A stretch of 64,000 bases of DNA from Paenibacillus dendritiformis (GCF_945605565.1 NZ_OX216966.1:2658001-2722000), one strand, 5' to 3'; shown: positions 33,739-43,435, numbered from the stretch's first letter. A program made the numbers and translations. Notes: generated by a model from the sequence alone, not told the origin.

Positions 33739-36072
33739 TTATTTTATGTCCGGCGTAATCGTAATTTCCGCTCCGCCTGCCGGGTGAATGAAGCTGAGCG
33801 CGAAGGTCGAGGACGCTTCCTCCCAGTCGAGATCGAACGGGTATGCCTGGCTGCCGCATTGCACGGTCACCTGCGCTGGCGCGGTCTGCGCATAGAACCG
33901 CAGCACCGCCCGGACACCGGCCGGTCCGCGCGCCGTATAACGATGGGACACCGCATCCCTCGCATCGGAGGAGCCGGCGTCCGGCTGCGGGACAACCCTT
34001 CCGGCCGCCGCCACGAGGACCAGCTCCCGGCCGGTCTGCTGCGCCTGCTTCAGATCATACAGCAAGGCCTGCTCCCCCGGCCGGATCGTCACGCTTGGCC
34101 GCACGGACAATTGCCCGTCGAACAGATCGACGAACGGACCGTTCAGCGTGACCGAATCGCTGCAGCAGCTCTCCTCGAGAACGGCCGCGGCCACGTACGG
34201 GCCCCGCTTGGCGACGAGCGCATGGGAAGGCGTCCAGCCTGCCGCCTCTGGCCCGTGAACCGCCGCCCATGCCGCCTTCACGGCTCCTCGCAGCCGATTG
34301 GCATCGTCCGCGGAACGAGTGAACCGGGCAGGATGCTCCGGCAGGTAGGCAACCGCTCCCCGGCCAATGCGCGTAATGGCCAGCTCCCCGTCCCGGCTAT
34401 CCATCGCGGCTCCCAGCGTCTCGAACAGATGGCGGGCCGGGCTGTCATATGTATGCGATCCTGCGTTCCACCATTCGCGCACGGCATGGTACGGATCGCT
34501 GCCATCCCCGACATAGAGCAGAACCCCTCCGGCATGAACCCATTGCGCCAGACCGTAATGGACATCCATATGCTCCGGCTTCATGAATTCATAGCTGGCG
34601 ACCAGCAGCCCATACTCGCTCATATAATGCGGAATCCGGCGTACATTATCCAGCTGGACCGGACGAACCGGATAACCGTGCTTCAACAGCGGCATCGCCA
34701 AGCCGAAGAACGCATCCCACGTAATATGCTCCATCTCGGAAGCGAACCGCTCTTCCTCCTGCACCTGCTCCCAATCCAGCGACAGATCGAGCCGCTGGTA
34801 CATGCAGGAATCCGCGACCAGCACCCCGATGCCGGGAGGGGAGGCTGGCCGGGCCGACGCTCCCTCACCGAACGGGCTATCCGGAGAGCGGCCCAGCACT
34901 TGCTCCGGCGAACCGACCAGGCCACTCAACGGCATATGCTGCAGCGCGTGAATCACCGCCAGCAGGATCGTCCCGTACCCTTCCGGCAGCGGCACCTTGC
35001 CCGAGCGATCCGCGGACAAATATTGCCCGCCATAGATGCGATGCGGCCAAGGCGTCACTTCATAATGATCGATATGAGGGTGGAGCAGGGAAGCGACGAC
35101 GGTTTTTTTATAATTGGCCTCGTAATCGTCCCAGGTCCGTCCAGGATGGTCTTCGATTGGATCGTGCAAGAACCACATGCTGCGGTCGCTGCCCCGCACG
35201 AGCTCTTGCATGACGCCATACTCCAAATACGCCGTCTCGAACGTGCGCTCCCGCCGCACGCCTTCATACACGTTCGGCACGCGGGAAGTTCCTGTCCAGA
35301 CTTGCGCGATATAACCGTCGATGCCGGCAATGTCCATCATCTTCGACTCCGGGCTCACAATGCGCCATTGGCAGTAGTTGATGAGGCTGTGCGTCGCCAC
35401 ATAAAAATGGATATGACGCCCGTGCGCATGCTTGGCATATGACTTGAGCGCGGAGCTGATCCGCTCCAGCGCCCGGGCGTACAAATGCGCCTTCAGCTTG
35501 GACGCCCGGTACTGGGCATCCGGAGACTGATGAGGCGGCTGCCACGGCTCGTTATAATACAGCTCCCATTCCCGCCGGAACGAGGGCGAATACCCGGCTT
35601 CCACCCAAAATTCCGGCTCTTCCATATAGAAGGCGTCCACGCCGGCATCCACGGCTTTTTTCAGCCATTCCGCTATGTAATCCGCGAAAGACACCGTCGG
35701 CACCATATAAGGCACATCATCGGTCTCATGAATGAGCCGGGTCCCGTTGGCTCGGGTCTGTCCCTCGTCCCAATGCTGGCGCCCGTCGAACCTCCCGTTC
35801 AAATAAGGCTGGTATTCGCCCCATGCCGTTCCGGTCATGAGACCGACACGGTAGCCTTGCGCCGCCCAGCCGCGAATCCGTTCCTCCATCGTGTCATCCA
35901 TCCCATACACCAGGACCATGTCGGCCTGCAGATCGATCGAAGCTTCATACGAAGCGATTTCCTGAAAGGCCGTCTTCTCGCCAGACCGCTGCCGATTCAG
36001 CATCGTCATCCCTTCTTCCTCATTGAAGTCATCATCCAGGCATTGTGGCTTGCCATGCGAATCGCCCTCCAT
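33739..36072 (-). CDS. Large protein, possible glycoside hydrolase-like
   Basis: About 777 residues with no signal peptide. The first ~400 residues read like a TIM-barrel glycosidase-related domain: DMVLVYGMDDTMEERIRGW, VDAGVDAFYMEEPEFWVEAGY (an acidic pair at a strand end), then IHFYVATHSLINYCQW and IAGIDGYIAQVWTGTS. A central part YGLLVASYEFMKPEHMDVHYGLAQWVHAGGVLLYVGDGSDPY resembles the glutamine-amidotransferase-like domain of some glycosidases. The C-terminus is beta-rich. I do not recognise the family and state no reaction. The start is ATG 36072 behind GAGGTG; ATG 36009 is an alternative. Confidence 0.6.
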   Translation of the reverse strand: MEGDSHGKPQCLDDDFNEEEGMTMLNRQRSGEKTAFQEIASYEASIDLQADMVLVYGMDDTMEERIRGWAAQGYRVGLMTGTAWGEYQPYLNGRFDGRQHWDEGQTRANGTRLIHETDDVPYMVPTVSFADYIAEWLKKAVDAGVDAFYMEEPEFWVEAGYSPSFRREWELYYNEPWQPPHQSPDAQYRASKLKAHLYARALERISSALKSYAKHAHGRHIHFYVATHSLINYCQWRIVSPESKMMDIAGIDGYIAQVWTGTSRVPNVYEGVRRERTFETAYLEYGVMQELVRGSDRSMWFLHDPIEDHPGRTWDDYEANYKKTVVASLLHPHIDHYEVTPWPHRIYGGQYLSADRSGKVPLPEGYGTILLAVIHALQHMPLSGLVGSPEQVLGRSPDSPFGEGASARPASPPGIGVLVADSCMYQRLDLSLDWEQVQEEERFASEMEHITWDAFFGLAMPLLKHGYPVRPVQLDNVRRIPHYMSEYGLLVASYEFMKPEHMDVHYGLAQWVHAGGVLLYVGDGSDPYHAVREWWNAGSHTYDSPARHLFETLGAAMDSRDGELAITRIGRGAVAYLPEHPARFTRSADDANRLRGAVKAAWAAVHGPEAAGWTPSHALVAKRGPYVAAAVLEESCCSDSVTLNGPFVDLFDGQLSVRPSVTIRPGEQALLYDLKQAQQTGRELVLVAAAGRVVPQPDAGSSDARDAVSHRYTARGPAGVRAVLRFYAQTAPAQVTVQCGSQAYPFDLDWEEASSTFALSFIHPAGGAEITITPDIK

Positions 36073-36101
36073 TGTACACCTCGCGGGTAGGGTTGCCAAC
36101 G

Positions 36102-36115
36102 GCTCCTATAGGAGC
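36102..36115. promoter_or_regulatory. Perfect 14-bp palindrome
   Basis: GCTCCTATAGGAGC lies 30 bp upstream of the large minus-strand gene. It may be an operator; nothing else supports this. Confidence 0.3.
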
Positions 36116-36222
36116 GGGAGGCGGCAGTCCTTCCTTCATATCGTGTCATTAGGATGTGTGCCCGAATCAGGCCCAGCTGCATACGTTAGAAGCATGGGAT
36201 AACCGGAAAGGATGATGAGCTT

Positions 36223-36315
36223 ATGGTAATGAAGCTGCGTGCACGGGATATCATCTTGGTGTTGTTCGTGCTCTTGGTCATCATTTGCCTCCTGCTGTTC
36301 GGACTGGGGCTGTAA
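36223..36315 (+). CDS. 30-residue hydrophobic peptide
   Basis: The frame codes for a 30-residue protein: a basic start (MVMKLRARD) and a single hydrophobic helix (IILVLFVLLVIICLLLFGLGL). The ATG at 36223 has AAAGGATGATG upstream. Size and layout resemble small single-pass spore or membrane proteins, but it matches no family I recognise. It lies 100 bases before spoVAC on the same strand. Confidence 0.45.
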   Translation: MVMKLRARDIILVLFVLLVIICLLLFGLGL

Positions 36316-36415
36316 CGAACTTGGCTCTACCTAGGAACAGGACATAATTTTTTCACAAATGGCAAATACTGAACGCATATAACTGAATATCAGACTGTAT
36401 GCAGGAGGTGAATCA

Positions 36416-36928
36416 ATGGCGACTTCGGCCCAATCCGGGTCATCCGGGTCCTCAACTTGGACTTCCGGAGGAAAGACCATCTCGGAACAAGAGTATAAGC
36501 AGATCGCCAAGCAGCGTGAACCCTCCCGCCCCGTATGGAAAAATTGCGTACGGGCTTTTTTGGTGGGAGGAACCATCTGCTTGATTGGACAAGCCATTGA
36601 ACAAATCTTAATCACGTTTTTCGATATGACGAAAAAAGACGCGGCAGGCCCGACGGTCGTTATTCTTGTGCTGGCTTCCGTCATTCTGACAAGCCTGGGC
36701 GTGTATGACAAACTCGCGCAATGGGCTGGGGCGGGCACGGCGGTTCCCGTGACCGGGTTCGCCAATTCGATGTGCTCCGCGGCGCTGGAGCATCGCAGTG
36801 AAGGCCTCGTCCTGGGGGTCGGCGGCAATATGTTCAAGCTGGCCGGCTCTGTCATCGTGTTCGGAACGGTGGCGGCCTTTTTCATAGCGCTCATCTATTT
36901 CATTTTCGGGATACAGTTCCAGCATTGA
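36416..36928 (+). CDS. spoVAC: Stage V sporulation protein AC
   Basis: A 170-residue membrane protein of the SpoVA channel, which moves dipicolinic acid into the forespore and out at germination. SpoVAC itself is reported to act as a mechanosensitive channel. A low-complexity polar start (SAQSGSSGSSTW) precedes the family core FLVGGTICLIGQAIEQILITFF and the motif WAGAGTAVPVTGFANSMCSAALEHRSEG. About four membrane helices are expected. The ATG follows GGAGGTG. It is the first gene of spoVAC-spoVAD-spoVAE, with no spoVAA, spoVAB or spoVAF here. Confidence 0.96.
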   Translation: MATSAQSGSSGSSTWTSGGKTISEQEYKQIAKQREPSRPVWKNCVRAFLVGGTICLIGQAIEQILITFFDMTKKDAAGPTVVILVLASVILTSLGVYDKLAQWAGAGTAVPVTGFANSMCSAALEHRSEGLVLGVGGNMFKLAGSVIVFGTVAAFFIALIYFIFGIQFQH

Positions 36929-36964
36929 TGCAGGACATTCCCAGATGGTAAAGGAGGCAATCCG

Positions 36965-37990
36965 ATGCGTATAGGACGCCATACATGGCGGTTCGCCAAT
37001 CAACCGGTCATTATCGGCACCTCGACCGTAGTTGGCCCTGAAGAAGGAAAGGGGCCTCTGGCCGCCGACTTCGACTTTGTTCACGAAGATTTGGATTTGA
37101 AGGAGCCAAGCTGGGAAAAGGCGGAGCGCAAGCTGCTGGAGCAGGCCTCCCAACTCGCCATCGTCAATGCGAACATTACGCAGGATGACCTGGATTATTT
37201 CGTCGGCGGAGACCTGATGAACCAGATTATAAGCAACTCCTTCGCCGCACGCGGGCTGGGAGTGCCTTACATCGGCGTATTCGGGGCATGCTCCACTTCG
37301 ATGGAGGCGCTGGCCCTCGGATCGCTGCTGGTCGATTCCGGCAACGCGAATTTCGTCATGGCCGGCACGTGCAGCCACAATTGCTCTGTCGAGAAGCAGT
37401 TCCGCTATCCGACGGAGTACGGTTCCCAGAAGCCGCCTACGGCGCAATATACCGTGACCGGGGCCGGTGTAGCGATTGTCGGCAAAAAAGGAAACGGACC
37501 GAAAGTTACGGCCGCGACCATCGGCAAAATTGTCGATCTGGGCATCAAAGACCCGTTCAATATGGGAGCGGCCATGGCGCCGGCGGCCGTCGACACGATT
37601 CAGACCCATCTGACCGACTTGAAGCGAAGCCCCGCCTATTACGACATGATTGTGACCGGAGATTTATCTACTGTCGGTTACGGGATCGCCAAAGATTTGT
37701 TCAAAAAACACGACATCAACATTCAAACGACGAACTACCAGGATTGCGGGCTGATGATGTACGACATGGTCAAGCAGAAGCAGGATGTGCAAGCGGGAGG
37801 AAGCGGGGCGGCTTGCTCGGCCGTCGTCACCTACGGGCACATTCTGAAGCGGATGAGGCAGGGCGAACTGAAGAAGGTCATGATCGTGGCGACCGGAGCC
37901 CTCATGTCCCCGCTGTCCTACCAGCAGGGAGAGAGCATTCCTTGCATCGCGCATGCCGTAACGATCGAGATGGGAGGAGACGAATCATGA
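36965..37990 (+). CDS. spoVAD: Stage V sporulation protein AD
   Basis: A 341-residue soluble protein with a thiolase-like fold that binds dipicolinic acid as part of the SpoVA complex. It begins RIGRHTWRFANQPVIIGTSTVVGPEEGKGPL and contains YIGVFGACSTSMEALALGS, the region matching the thiolase nucleophile loop. The length is typical. The ATG is 37 bases after spoVAC with AAAGGAGG upstream, and its stop overlaps spoVAE (ATGA). Confidence 0.97.
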   Translation: MRIGRHTWRFANQPVIIGTSTVVGPEEGKGPLAADFDFVHEDLDLKEPSWEKAERKLLEQASQLAIVNANITQDDLDYFVGGDLMNQIISNSFAARGLGVPYIGVFGACSTSMEALALGSLLVDSGNANFVMAGTCSHNCSVEKQFRYPTEYGSQKPPTAQYTVTGAGVAIVGKKGNGPKVTAATIGKIVDLGIKDPFNMGAAMAPAAVDTIQTHLTDLKRSPAYYDMIVTGDLSTVGYGIAKDLFKKHDINIQTTNYQDCGLMMYDMVKQKQDVQAGGSGAACSAVVTYGHILKRMRQGELKKVMIVATGALMSPLSYQQGESIPCIAHAVTIEMGGDES

Positions 37991-38337
37991 TCTTTGTGTG
38001 GGCATTTATCGTAGGAGGGCTGATCTGCGTCATTGGGCAGCTGCTGTTCGATGTCGCGAAGCTGACCCCGGCGCATACGATGGCGCTGCTAGTCGTCACC
38101 GGCGCGATCGTTGACGGCTTGGGATGGTACGAGCCGTTGATCGAATTCGCCGGCGCAGGCGTAACGGTCCCGATTACGAGCTTCGGCAACTCCCTTGTGC
38201 ACGGGGCGCTTACCGATTTGAAATCGGATGGATGGATTGGCGCCGTCAGCGGCATATTCAAGACGACAAGTGCGGGCATCTCGGCGGCGATCGTCTTCTC
38301 CTTCCTGGCATCGCTCCTCGTGCGCCCCAAAGGCTAA
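37987..38337 (+). CDS. spoVAE: Stage V sporulation protein AE
   Basis: A 116-residue membrane protein related to SpoVAC (FVWAFIVGGLICVIGQLLFD, then FAGAGVTVPITSFGNSLVHGAL). It is the third SpoVA component here, with about four membrane helices. The ATG overlaps the spoVAD stop as ATGA, so translation is probably coupled. A strong terminator follows. Confidence 0.96.
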   Translation: MIFVWAFIVGGLICVIGQLLFDVAKLTPAHTMALLVVTGAIVDGLGWYEPLIEFAGAGVTVPITSFGNSLVHGALTDLKSDGWIGAVSGIFKTTSAGISAAIVFSFLASLLVRPKG

Positions 38338-38353
38338 AACGCGATCCGAGCAG

Positions 38354-38392
38354 ACAAGCTCCGCAACCTGAACAGGTTCGGAGCTTGTTTTA
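38354..38392 (+). terminator. Terminator of the spoVA operon
   Basis: ACAAGCTCCG-AACCTG pairs with CAGGTT-CGGAGCTTGT around a two-base loop, followed by TTTT. Confidence 0.9.
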
Positions 38393-38950
38393 TGGCATTG
38401 CAAAATGATTGAGGTGACGAGTTAACAGAGAATGTGGATACGGGAAAACGGCGTCGCGCAAAACGGTGGAAGTTGGATGAAGGAGTGAAATGGTGCGTGG
38501 ATGCAGCAATTTCTGCTCATTAAGCCACTATTTGATTAAATTCCTGCAAAAGTACATTATTTTCACCGATTTTTGGCGATTATTGAGTGAACAGTCAGAA
38601 ATTGATGTTGTTTTGCAGGATTCCCTGTAACGGAGTATGCATCATAAAGAAAGGCTGCAGTTTTGCAGTTTTCAATTGCGATCGCGAGAACCGCCCAATG
38701 CACACTCAAGTGCGTGTATAAAATGGCGAGTCGAGCTTTGAGAATCAGGGGGGCTATCTCACTCTAGTGAAATACTACTTGTGGGATACCCCTTGTTTTA
38801 TGGCATTAATTAGCTTGAAGTCGAAATGAGTTGTTGATGTACCTTCTCCATAGAATGGTGTAAAATGAGGAAATGTAAGGCAACTTCGCTTAGGATCCCC
38901 ATATTAATGACATAATAAAATTCGGTTATATTTACTTATATTACCATTAT
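38393..38950. other. Gene-free intergenic region with TGCA-rich motifs
   Basis: No gene is supported over ~550 bases. The region holds ATGCAGCAATTTCTGC (38500 area), TTCCTGCAAAAGTACA (38541 area), TTTTGCAGGA, and GCTGCAGTTTTGCAGTTTT (38652 area). Similar strings recur in the gene-free region at 63600-63820. Promoter elements for moxR may lie near the end. Confidence 0.45.
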
Positions 38951-38965
38951 GGAGGAGGTTTTTCC

Positions 38966-39922
38966 TTGCATTCGCAATCATCGCTCCAATCGATTATGAA
39001 GCAGATCCAGTCTACGTTGGATCAATGTATATTAGGGAAGTCATTCGAGATTGAATTAATGCTTACCGCCATGGTGGCCGGCGGCCATGTGCTTATCGAG
39101 GACGTGCCGGGAACGGGCAAGACGCAGCTGGTCAAATCACTGGCGCGCACGATGGACGGGGTGTTCCGCCGTGTCCAATGCAATCCCGACCTGCTGCCGA
39201 CCGATATTACCGGCGTGTTTATTTTCCACCCCAAAGACCAGCAGTTCGTGTTCCGTCCCGGACCGGTCATGTGCAACGTGCTTCTCGTGGACGAGATCAA
39301 CCGAGCGACGACGAAGACGCAATCGGCACTGCTGGAGGCGATGGAGGAGCACCATATTACGGTGGACGGCGAGACCTTTGAGCTGCCCGTCCCGTTCATG
39401 CTCTTCGCTACTCAGAACCCCATCGAGTTCGAAGGAACGTTCCAGTTGCCGGAAGCCCAGCTCGATCGATTTATGTTCAAGATTAACCTGGGGTACCCCG
39501 ATGAAGCGATGGAGCGGGCGATGCTGACTCGTCATGTGCTGGGACAGCCCTCCGAGCGGGTCGAGCCGATTACGGATATTACGGTGATTGAGCAGATGCG
39601 GGAATCCGCTCGCGGCATTCATATCGACGATGCCGTCGCTTCCTATATTATTGATGTGGTCCGTGCGACGAGGATTCACTCGCACATCGTGCTGGGCGCA
39701 AGCCCGCGCGCTTCCGTGGCGCTAATGCAGGCGGTCAAGGCCCGCGCCTGGATTCAAGGCCGGCGCTATGTTACTCCGGATGATGTCAAGGCGCTGCTTC
39801 CGTTCGTCCTGGCTCACCGCCTCGTGCTCGATATGGAAGCGAAGATGGAGGGGCTGACCGCGGAGCAAGTGCTGATGGACGCGGTCCGAGGCGTGCCGGT
39901 GCCGGTACGGATGGAGCTGTAG
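38966..39922 (+). CDS. MoxR family AAA+ ATPase
   Basis: A 318-residue MoxR-type AAA+ ATPase, thought to act as a chaperone for von Willebrand-domain or membrane enzyme partners. Walker A is DVPGTGKTQLV (residues ~47-57), Walker B NVLLVDEINRA (~104-114), and sensor 1 FATQNPIEFEGTFQLPEAQLDRF. The start is TTG 38966 with GGAGGAGG upstream. It leads a three-gene operon with a DUF58 protein and a transglutaminase-like protein, the standard arrangement of this family. Confidence 0.95.
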   Translation: MHSQSSLQSIMKQIQSTLDQCILGKSFEIELMLTAMVAGGHVLIEDVPGTGKTQLVKSLARTMDGVFRRVQCNPDLLPTDITGVFIFHPKDQQFVFRPGPVMCNVLLVDEINRATTKTQSALLEAMEEHHITVDGETFELPVPFMLFATQNPIEFEGTFQLPEAQLDRFMFKINLGYPDEAMERAMLTRHVLGQPSERVEPITDITVIEQMRESARGIHIDDAVASYIIDVVRATRIHSHIVLGASPRASVALMQAVKARAWIQGRRYVTPDDVKALLPFVLAHRLVLDMEAKMEGLTAEQVLMDAVRGVPVPVRMEL

Positions 39923-39923
39923 C

Positions 39924-41183
39924 ATGAATTCGCCGCAGCTGCTGCCCCGCCGTCCCCGTTCGCGGAGACGGACATTTCTTATTGCTTTCGTCATTTATGT
40001 CAGTTGTGTTTTCTATTTTCTGTTCCAGGGCGGCAAGACATCCTTCATGCTGCTATCAATGGCCACGGTGCTTGCCGTCTATTGGGCATGCGGGTGGTTC
40101 GGGGGGCTGAATAAGGTTCAGGGCCAGCGTATGATCCGGACAGGGACAAGCCGGTTCCTGCCGGCCCAATCCCGCATCCAGGTGTCGGTGGAGCTGCGCG
40201 TTCCGGGATGGATTCCGCTGCCGTATGTCATCGTGCAGGACGGGCTGTACCGCTTCGATGAACTGTACAGCCAGGCAGAGTCAGCCGTGACTCTGAATGC
40301 CGGGCGGCAGGCCGTATGGACGTACCGGACGCCGCCGCTTCCGCGCGGGTCATACCGCTTGGATGCGACCACATGCTTGTCCAAAGATTTATTCGGCATT
40401 TTCGAGCAGCGCGGACATTTCCATACGCCGTCTTCCTTCTCCATCTTGCCGGCCACGGTTCCGATCCCGGCCTGGAGCCAGGCCGGCCATCAAGCGGTCC
40501 AGCCCGGACAGACGCAAGCGATGGATAAGAGGAGGCGGGAGTCGACGCAATTGAACGGCGTGCGGGACTACGTCCCTGGCGATCGTCTCTCGCGCATTCA
40601 TTGGAACGCCACGGCCAAGACCGGCAGCTTCAAATCGAAGCAGTTCGATCAGGAAGTTCAAGCTCCAATCCTGATCGTGCTCGATGTAAGGAGAACCTCC
40701 TATGAGAGTCCGGCCGGCTTCGAATTGGCGCTCTCGGCAGCGGCATCGATTGCGCAATACGCGAAGGCGAACAGGCATCCCGCCTATTTGGCCGGAATCG
40801 GCGGCTCGCTTCATTGGTGGGACGCCGCGGCGCTTGCGCGCGAACCGGTCGCTTACAAGCAATGGTTGTCTACCATTGAGCCGGAGGCGCCCAATCCGCA
40901 AGTGAATGACCGGATTGGCATGATGCTGGCGCAGCGCGCTTCACTGCTGCGCGGGGCGGCCGTCGCCTGGATCAGCGGGGCGATGACGTCCGGCGATATG
41001 GCGGCGATCGGCGGCCTCCGCTCCCTTGGCGGCAGCGGCACGTTTATTCATGCTGCCGCCGAGACCGGCCCCGATGAAGCCGGCCTGCTTCGCGCTTTGG
41101 CGAAGCAGGGCTTTGAATATAAATGGCTGGATGATCTGAACCATCTTCCGAAGCTGCTTGGAGGTGGGATGACATGGAAGTGA
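39924..41183 (+). CDS. DUF58 domain protein
   Basis: A 419-residue protein with two membrane helices near residues 15-55. A beta-rich stretch is followed by the DUF58 signature GVRDYVPGDRLSRIHWNATAKTG near residue 210, leading into a von Willebrand A-like part (APILIVLDVRR). DUF58 proteins are constant partners of MoxR ATPases. The ATG lies one base after the moxR stop, and its 3' end overlaps the transglutaminase gene by 10 bases. Confidence 0.92.
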   Translation: MNSPQLLPRRPRSRRRTFLIAFVIYVSCVFYFLFQGGKTSFMLLSMATVLAVYWACGWFGGLNKVQGQRMIRTGTSRFLPAQSRIQVSVELRVPGWIPLPYVIVQDGLYRFDELYSQAESAVTLNAGRQAVWTYRTPPLPRGSYRLDATTCLSKDLFGIFEQRGHFHTPSSFSILPATVPIPAWSQAGHQAVQPGQTQAMDKRRRESTQLNGVRDYVPGDRLSRIHWNATAKTGSFKSKQFDQEVQAPILIVLDVRRTSYESPAGFELALSAAASIAQYAKANRHPAYLAGIGGSLHWWDAAALAREPVAYKQWLSTIEPEAPNPQVNDRIGMMLAQRASLLRGAAVAWISGAMTSGDMAAIGGLRSLGGSGTFIHAAAETGPDEAGLLRALAKQGFEYKWLDDLNHLPKLLGGGMTWK

Positions 41184-43435
41184 ACCGGCAGCCGAAGTCC
41201 GCTTACTCGGCAAGCTCCGTTCAACCGGCAGCGCCCGGAATGATGAAGCGCTGGCTGCTTGGCGGTTGGAGTGAGCGCTTGTTCTGGACTTGCCTCGCCG
41301 TTATGGTATGGCAGTGGATTGTTATGCTGGAGCCGTATTGGTATGACGAGACGATTGCGATGTCCAAGGACGCGCTCCTAATCATATGGGGAGTTACCGT
41401 ATTATTTCCCCGGCAATTTTTTGGCCGGCTGCTTATTGGGCTGCCGCTCGTAATGCGCGTCATCTATATGGAACTGGTTCGCAATCATCTATGGATTGAG
41501 GACGGAGCCCGATGGGAGAGGCTGCAAGCCTTTCACCCTTATATTTGGTTCGTTATCGGCATCTGGCTCTGCTATGAAGCGATCAACCAGATTGTTCGCG
41601 GGTCGGGCCGCATCATTATGTGGCTGCTCGTTCAAGTTGCCGTTTTCGGCATCCTGGATTCTTTTACCGAGGATATTTTGTGGGATCAGGTCGCCTGGAT
41701 TGTTGGCGCGGCGCTCGTATGGCTCATCGGGCTTCATTTTTCTCAGATGAAGTACAGTTATCCCGAGATGAAGCGAACTTCGCTGCGGTATCTTCTCCAG
41801 ATGGCCGTGAGCGCTATCGTCGTCATTGCGCTTATTATCACGGTCGGGGTTAGCGTGCCCGGACTGGAGCCGATTCTGACGGACCCGTATACAGCCTGGA
41901 CGAACCGGAACGGAACCGGCGGCAACTTCGTCGACCGCATCGTCTCGAACGTAACCGGAACCGGGACCGGAACGCCGACCCCGACGACTTCCGGCTACAG
42001 CAACCATGACAGCCAGCTTGGGGACGGCTTCCAGATGAATTATGAGCCGGTGATGACGGTAACCTCCGAAGCCCGCGGCTATTGGCGGGGGGAAGCCAAG
42101 GATATATACACCGGCCAGGGCTGGGTCGATGCGAAGCGGGAAGAGAGCCTGGAACCGATGAGTATCGGCGAGCGGTTCGAAGCCGACGACGCTCCTTCGA
42201 AGCGGATTCAGACGAAGGAGATTATCCAGAAGGTGCAGATTCAGAGCGATCAGATATACCCGGTCCTGTTCGGCATGTATTCCGTATCGGCCGTGGAGGA
42301 ACTGGAAGGCGGCGATACGGAGAGACTCATTTGGAACGGGAGAGAGAGCGAGGTCCGGTACGAGGGGAGAGGTACGCCCCGCTATCCGACAAGCTATACG
42401 ATCGTCTCCCATGTTCCGATCATCTCGGAACCGGAGCTGCGAGCCGCGCCCCCGGCCGAAGCGCCGGACAGCGTGTACCTGCAGCTGCCGGACCGCTTTC
42501 CGGAACGAGTCGCGGACCTGGCCCGGAGCCTGACCGAAGGGGAGACGAACAACTACGATAAGGCTAAAAAAATCGAACAGTATTTACGGACCCAGTTCAC
42601 TTATACAAACGTCCCGGATCTTTCGAAGCGGACCAGCAGCGATTTCGTCGAGGGGTTTCTGTTCGAGATCAAGGAAGGGTACTGCGACTATTTCTCCACC
42701 TCGATGGCGGTCATGCTCCGCAGCGTGGGCGTGCCGACGCGCTGGGTGAAGGGCTATGCCCCTGGAGCCCGCGAAGGATCGGATCGTCCGATGATGACGG
42801 GCTCCTTCGATCCCGATGAAGGGGGCCGCTTCCGCGTTACGAATGCGGACGCGCATTCGTGGGTAGAGGTATATATGGGGGAATACGGCTGGATATCCTT
42901 CGAGCCGACCCCGGGATTTAGCATGCCGAGCCCGGAGCAGGAGGAGCAAGAGCCCGACACGCCGCCCGAGCAGGAGGAAGAAAAGCAGCCCGAAGTGAAG
43001 GAAGAGAAGAAGGCCGGCAAGCCGGAAGAAGATACTTCGCTTCCCGCATGGGTGATTACGGCAGCCCGCTCGATCGTGGGCGCTGCGCTGCTCGGACTCC
43101 TGGCATGGCTAGTTCGGCAATGGGGCCAGGCCGGATTCTCGCTGCGCTGGCTGCGCACCTTCCGCCGGAGAATATCGCCGAGCGATCGGGTCGTGCTTGA
43201 GACGGAGCTGTGGTTGAGCTACTGCCGGCTTCGCGGGCTGCGCAAGGAACCGCATGAGACGGTGCGCGAAGCCGCCTTGCGCTGGAGCGAGGGCCTGCCG
43301 CAGCTGGAAGGTCCCCTGCAGGTTATCGTGCCGATGTTCGAGCAGGCGAAATACAGCGGCGAGCCGCTGGAGCCATCCGATGTGGCCCGGTTCCGGGAGG
43401 CGGTAAGACAGTTCCGGCGCGTCCGCAAGCGTTAA
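41174..43435 (+). CDS. Membrane protein with transglutaminase-like domain
   Basis: A 753-residue protein. Several membrane helices occupy the first ~230 residues. A large outer region follows with the transglutaminase-like catalytic core: EGYCDYFSTSMAVMLRSVGVPTRWVKGY (Cys near residue 497), NADAHSWVEVYMGEYGWISFEPTPG (His), and the Asp partner. A P/E/K-rich linker (residues ~580-620), one more helix, and a cytoplasmic DUF4129-like tail complete it. Such proteins are thought to process or cross-link wall or surface proteins. It is the last gene of the moxR operon; a terminator follows. Confidence 0.92.
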   Translation: MEVNRQPKSAYSASSVQPAAPGMMKRWLLGGWSERLFWTCLAVMVWQWIVMLEPYWYDETIAMSKDALLIIWGVTVLFPRQFFGRLLIGLPLVMRVIYMELVRNHLWIEDGARWERLQAFHPYIWFVIGIWLCYEAINQIVRGSGRIIMWLLVQVAVFGILDSFTEDILWDQVAWIVGAALVWLIGLHFSQMKYSYPEMKRTSLRYLLQMAVSAIVVIALIITVGVSVPGLEPILTDPYTAWTNRNGTGGNFVDRIVSNVTGTGTGTPTPTTSGYSNHDSQLGDGFQMNYEPVMTVTSEARGYWRGEAKDIYTGQGWVDAKREESLEPMSIGERFEADDAPSKRIQTKEIIQKVQIQSDQIYPVLFGMYSVSAVEELEGGDTERLIWNGRESEVRYEGRGTPRYPTSYTIVSHVPIISEPELRAAPPAEAPDSVYLQLPDRFPERVADLARSLTEGETNNYDKAKKIEQYLRTQFTYTNVPDLSKRTSSDFVEGFLFEIKEGYCDYFSTSMAVMLRSVGVPTRWVKGYAPGAREGSDRPMMTGSFDPDEGGRFRVTNADAHSWVEVYMGEYGWISFEPTPGFSMPSPEQEEQEPDTPPEQEEEKQPEVKEEKKAGKPEEDTSLPAWVITAARSIVGAALLGLLAWLVRQWGQAGFSLRWLRTFRRRISPSDRVVLETELWLSYCRLRGLRKEPHETVREAALRWSEGLPQLEGPLQVIVPMFEQAKYSGEPLEPSDVARFREAVRQFRRVRKR

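Noticed and set aside
33784..35442. 552-codon plus-strand frame
   Set aside because: It is antisense to the large minus-strand gene, rich in Arg, Pro and His, with no family resemblance.
37288..37986. Long upstream extension of the spoVAE frame
   Set aside because: The frame runs open through spoVAD, but the product there is Arg/His-rich. The ATG at 37987 with ATGA overlap gives the normal SpoVAE length.
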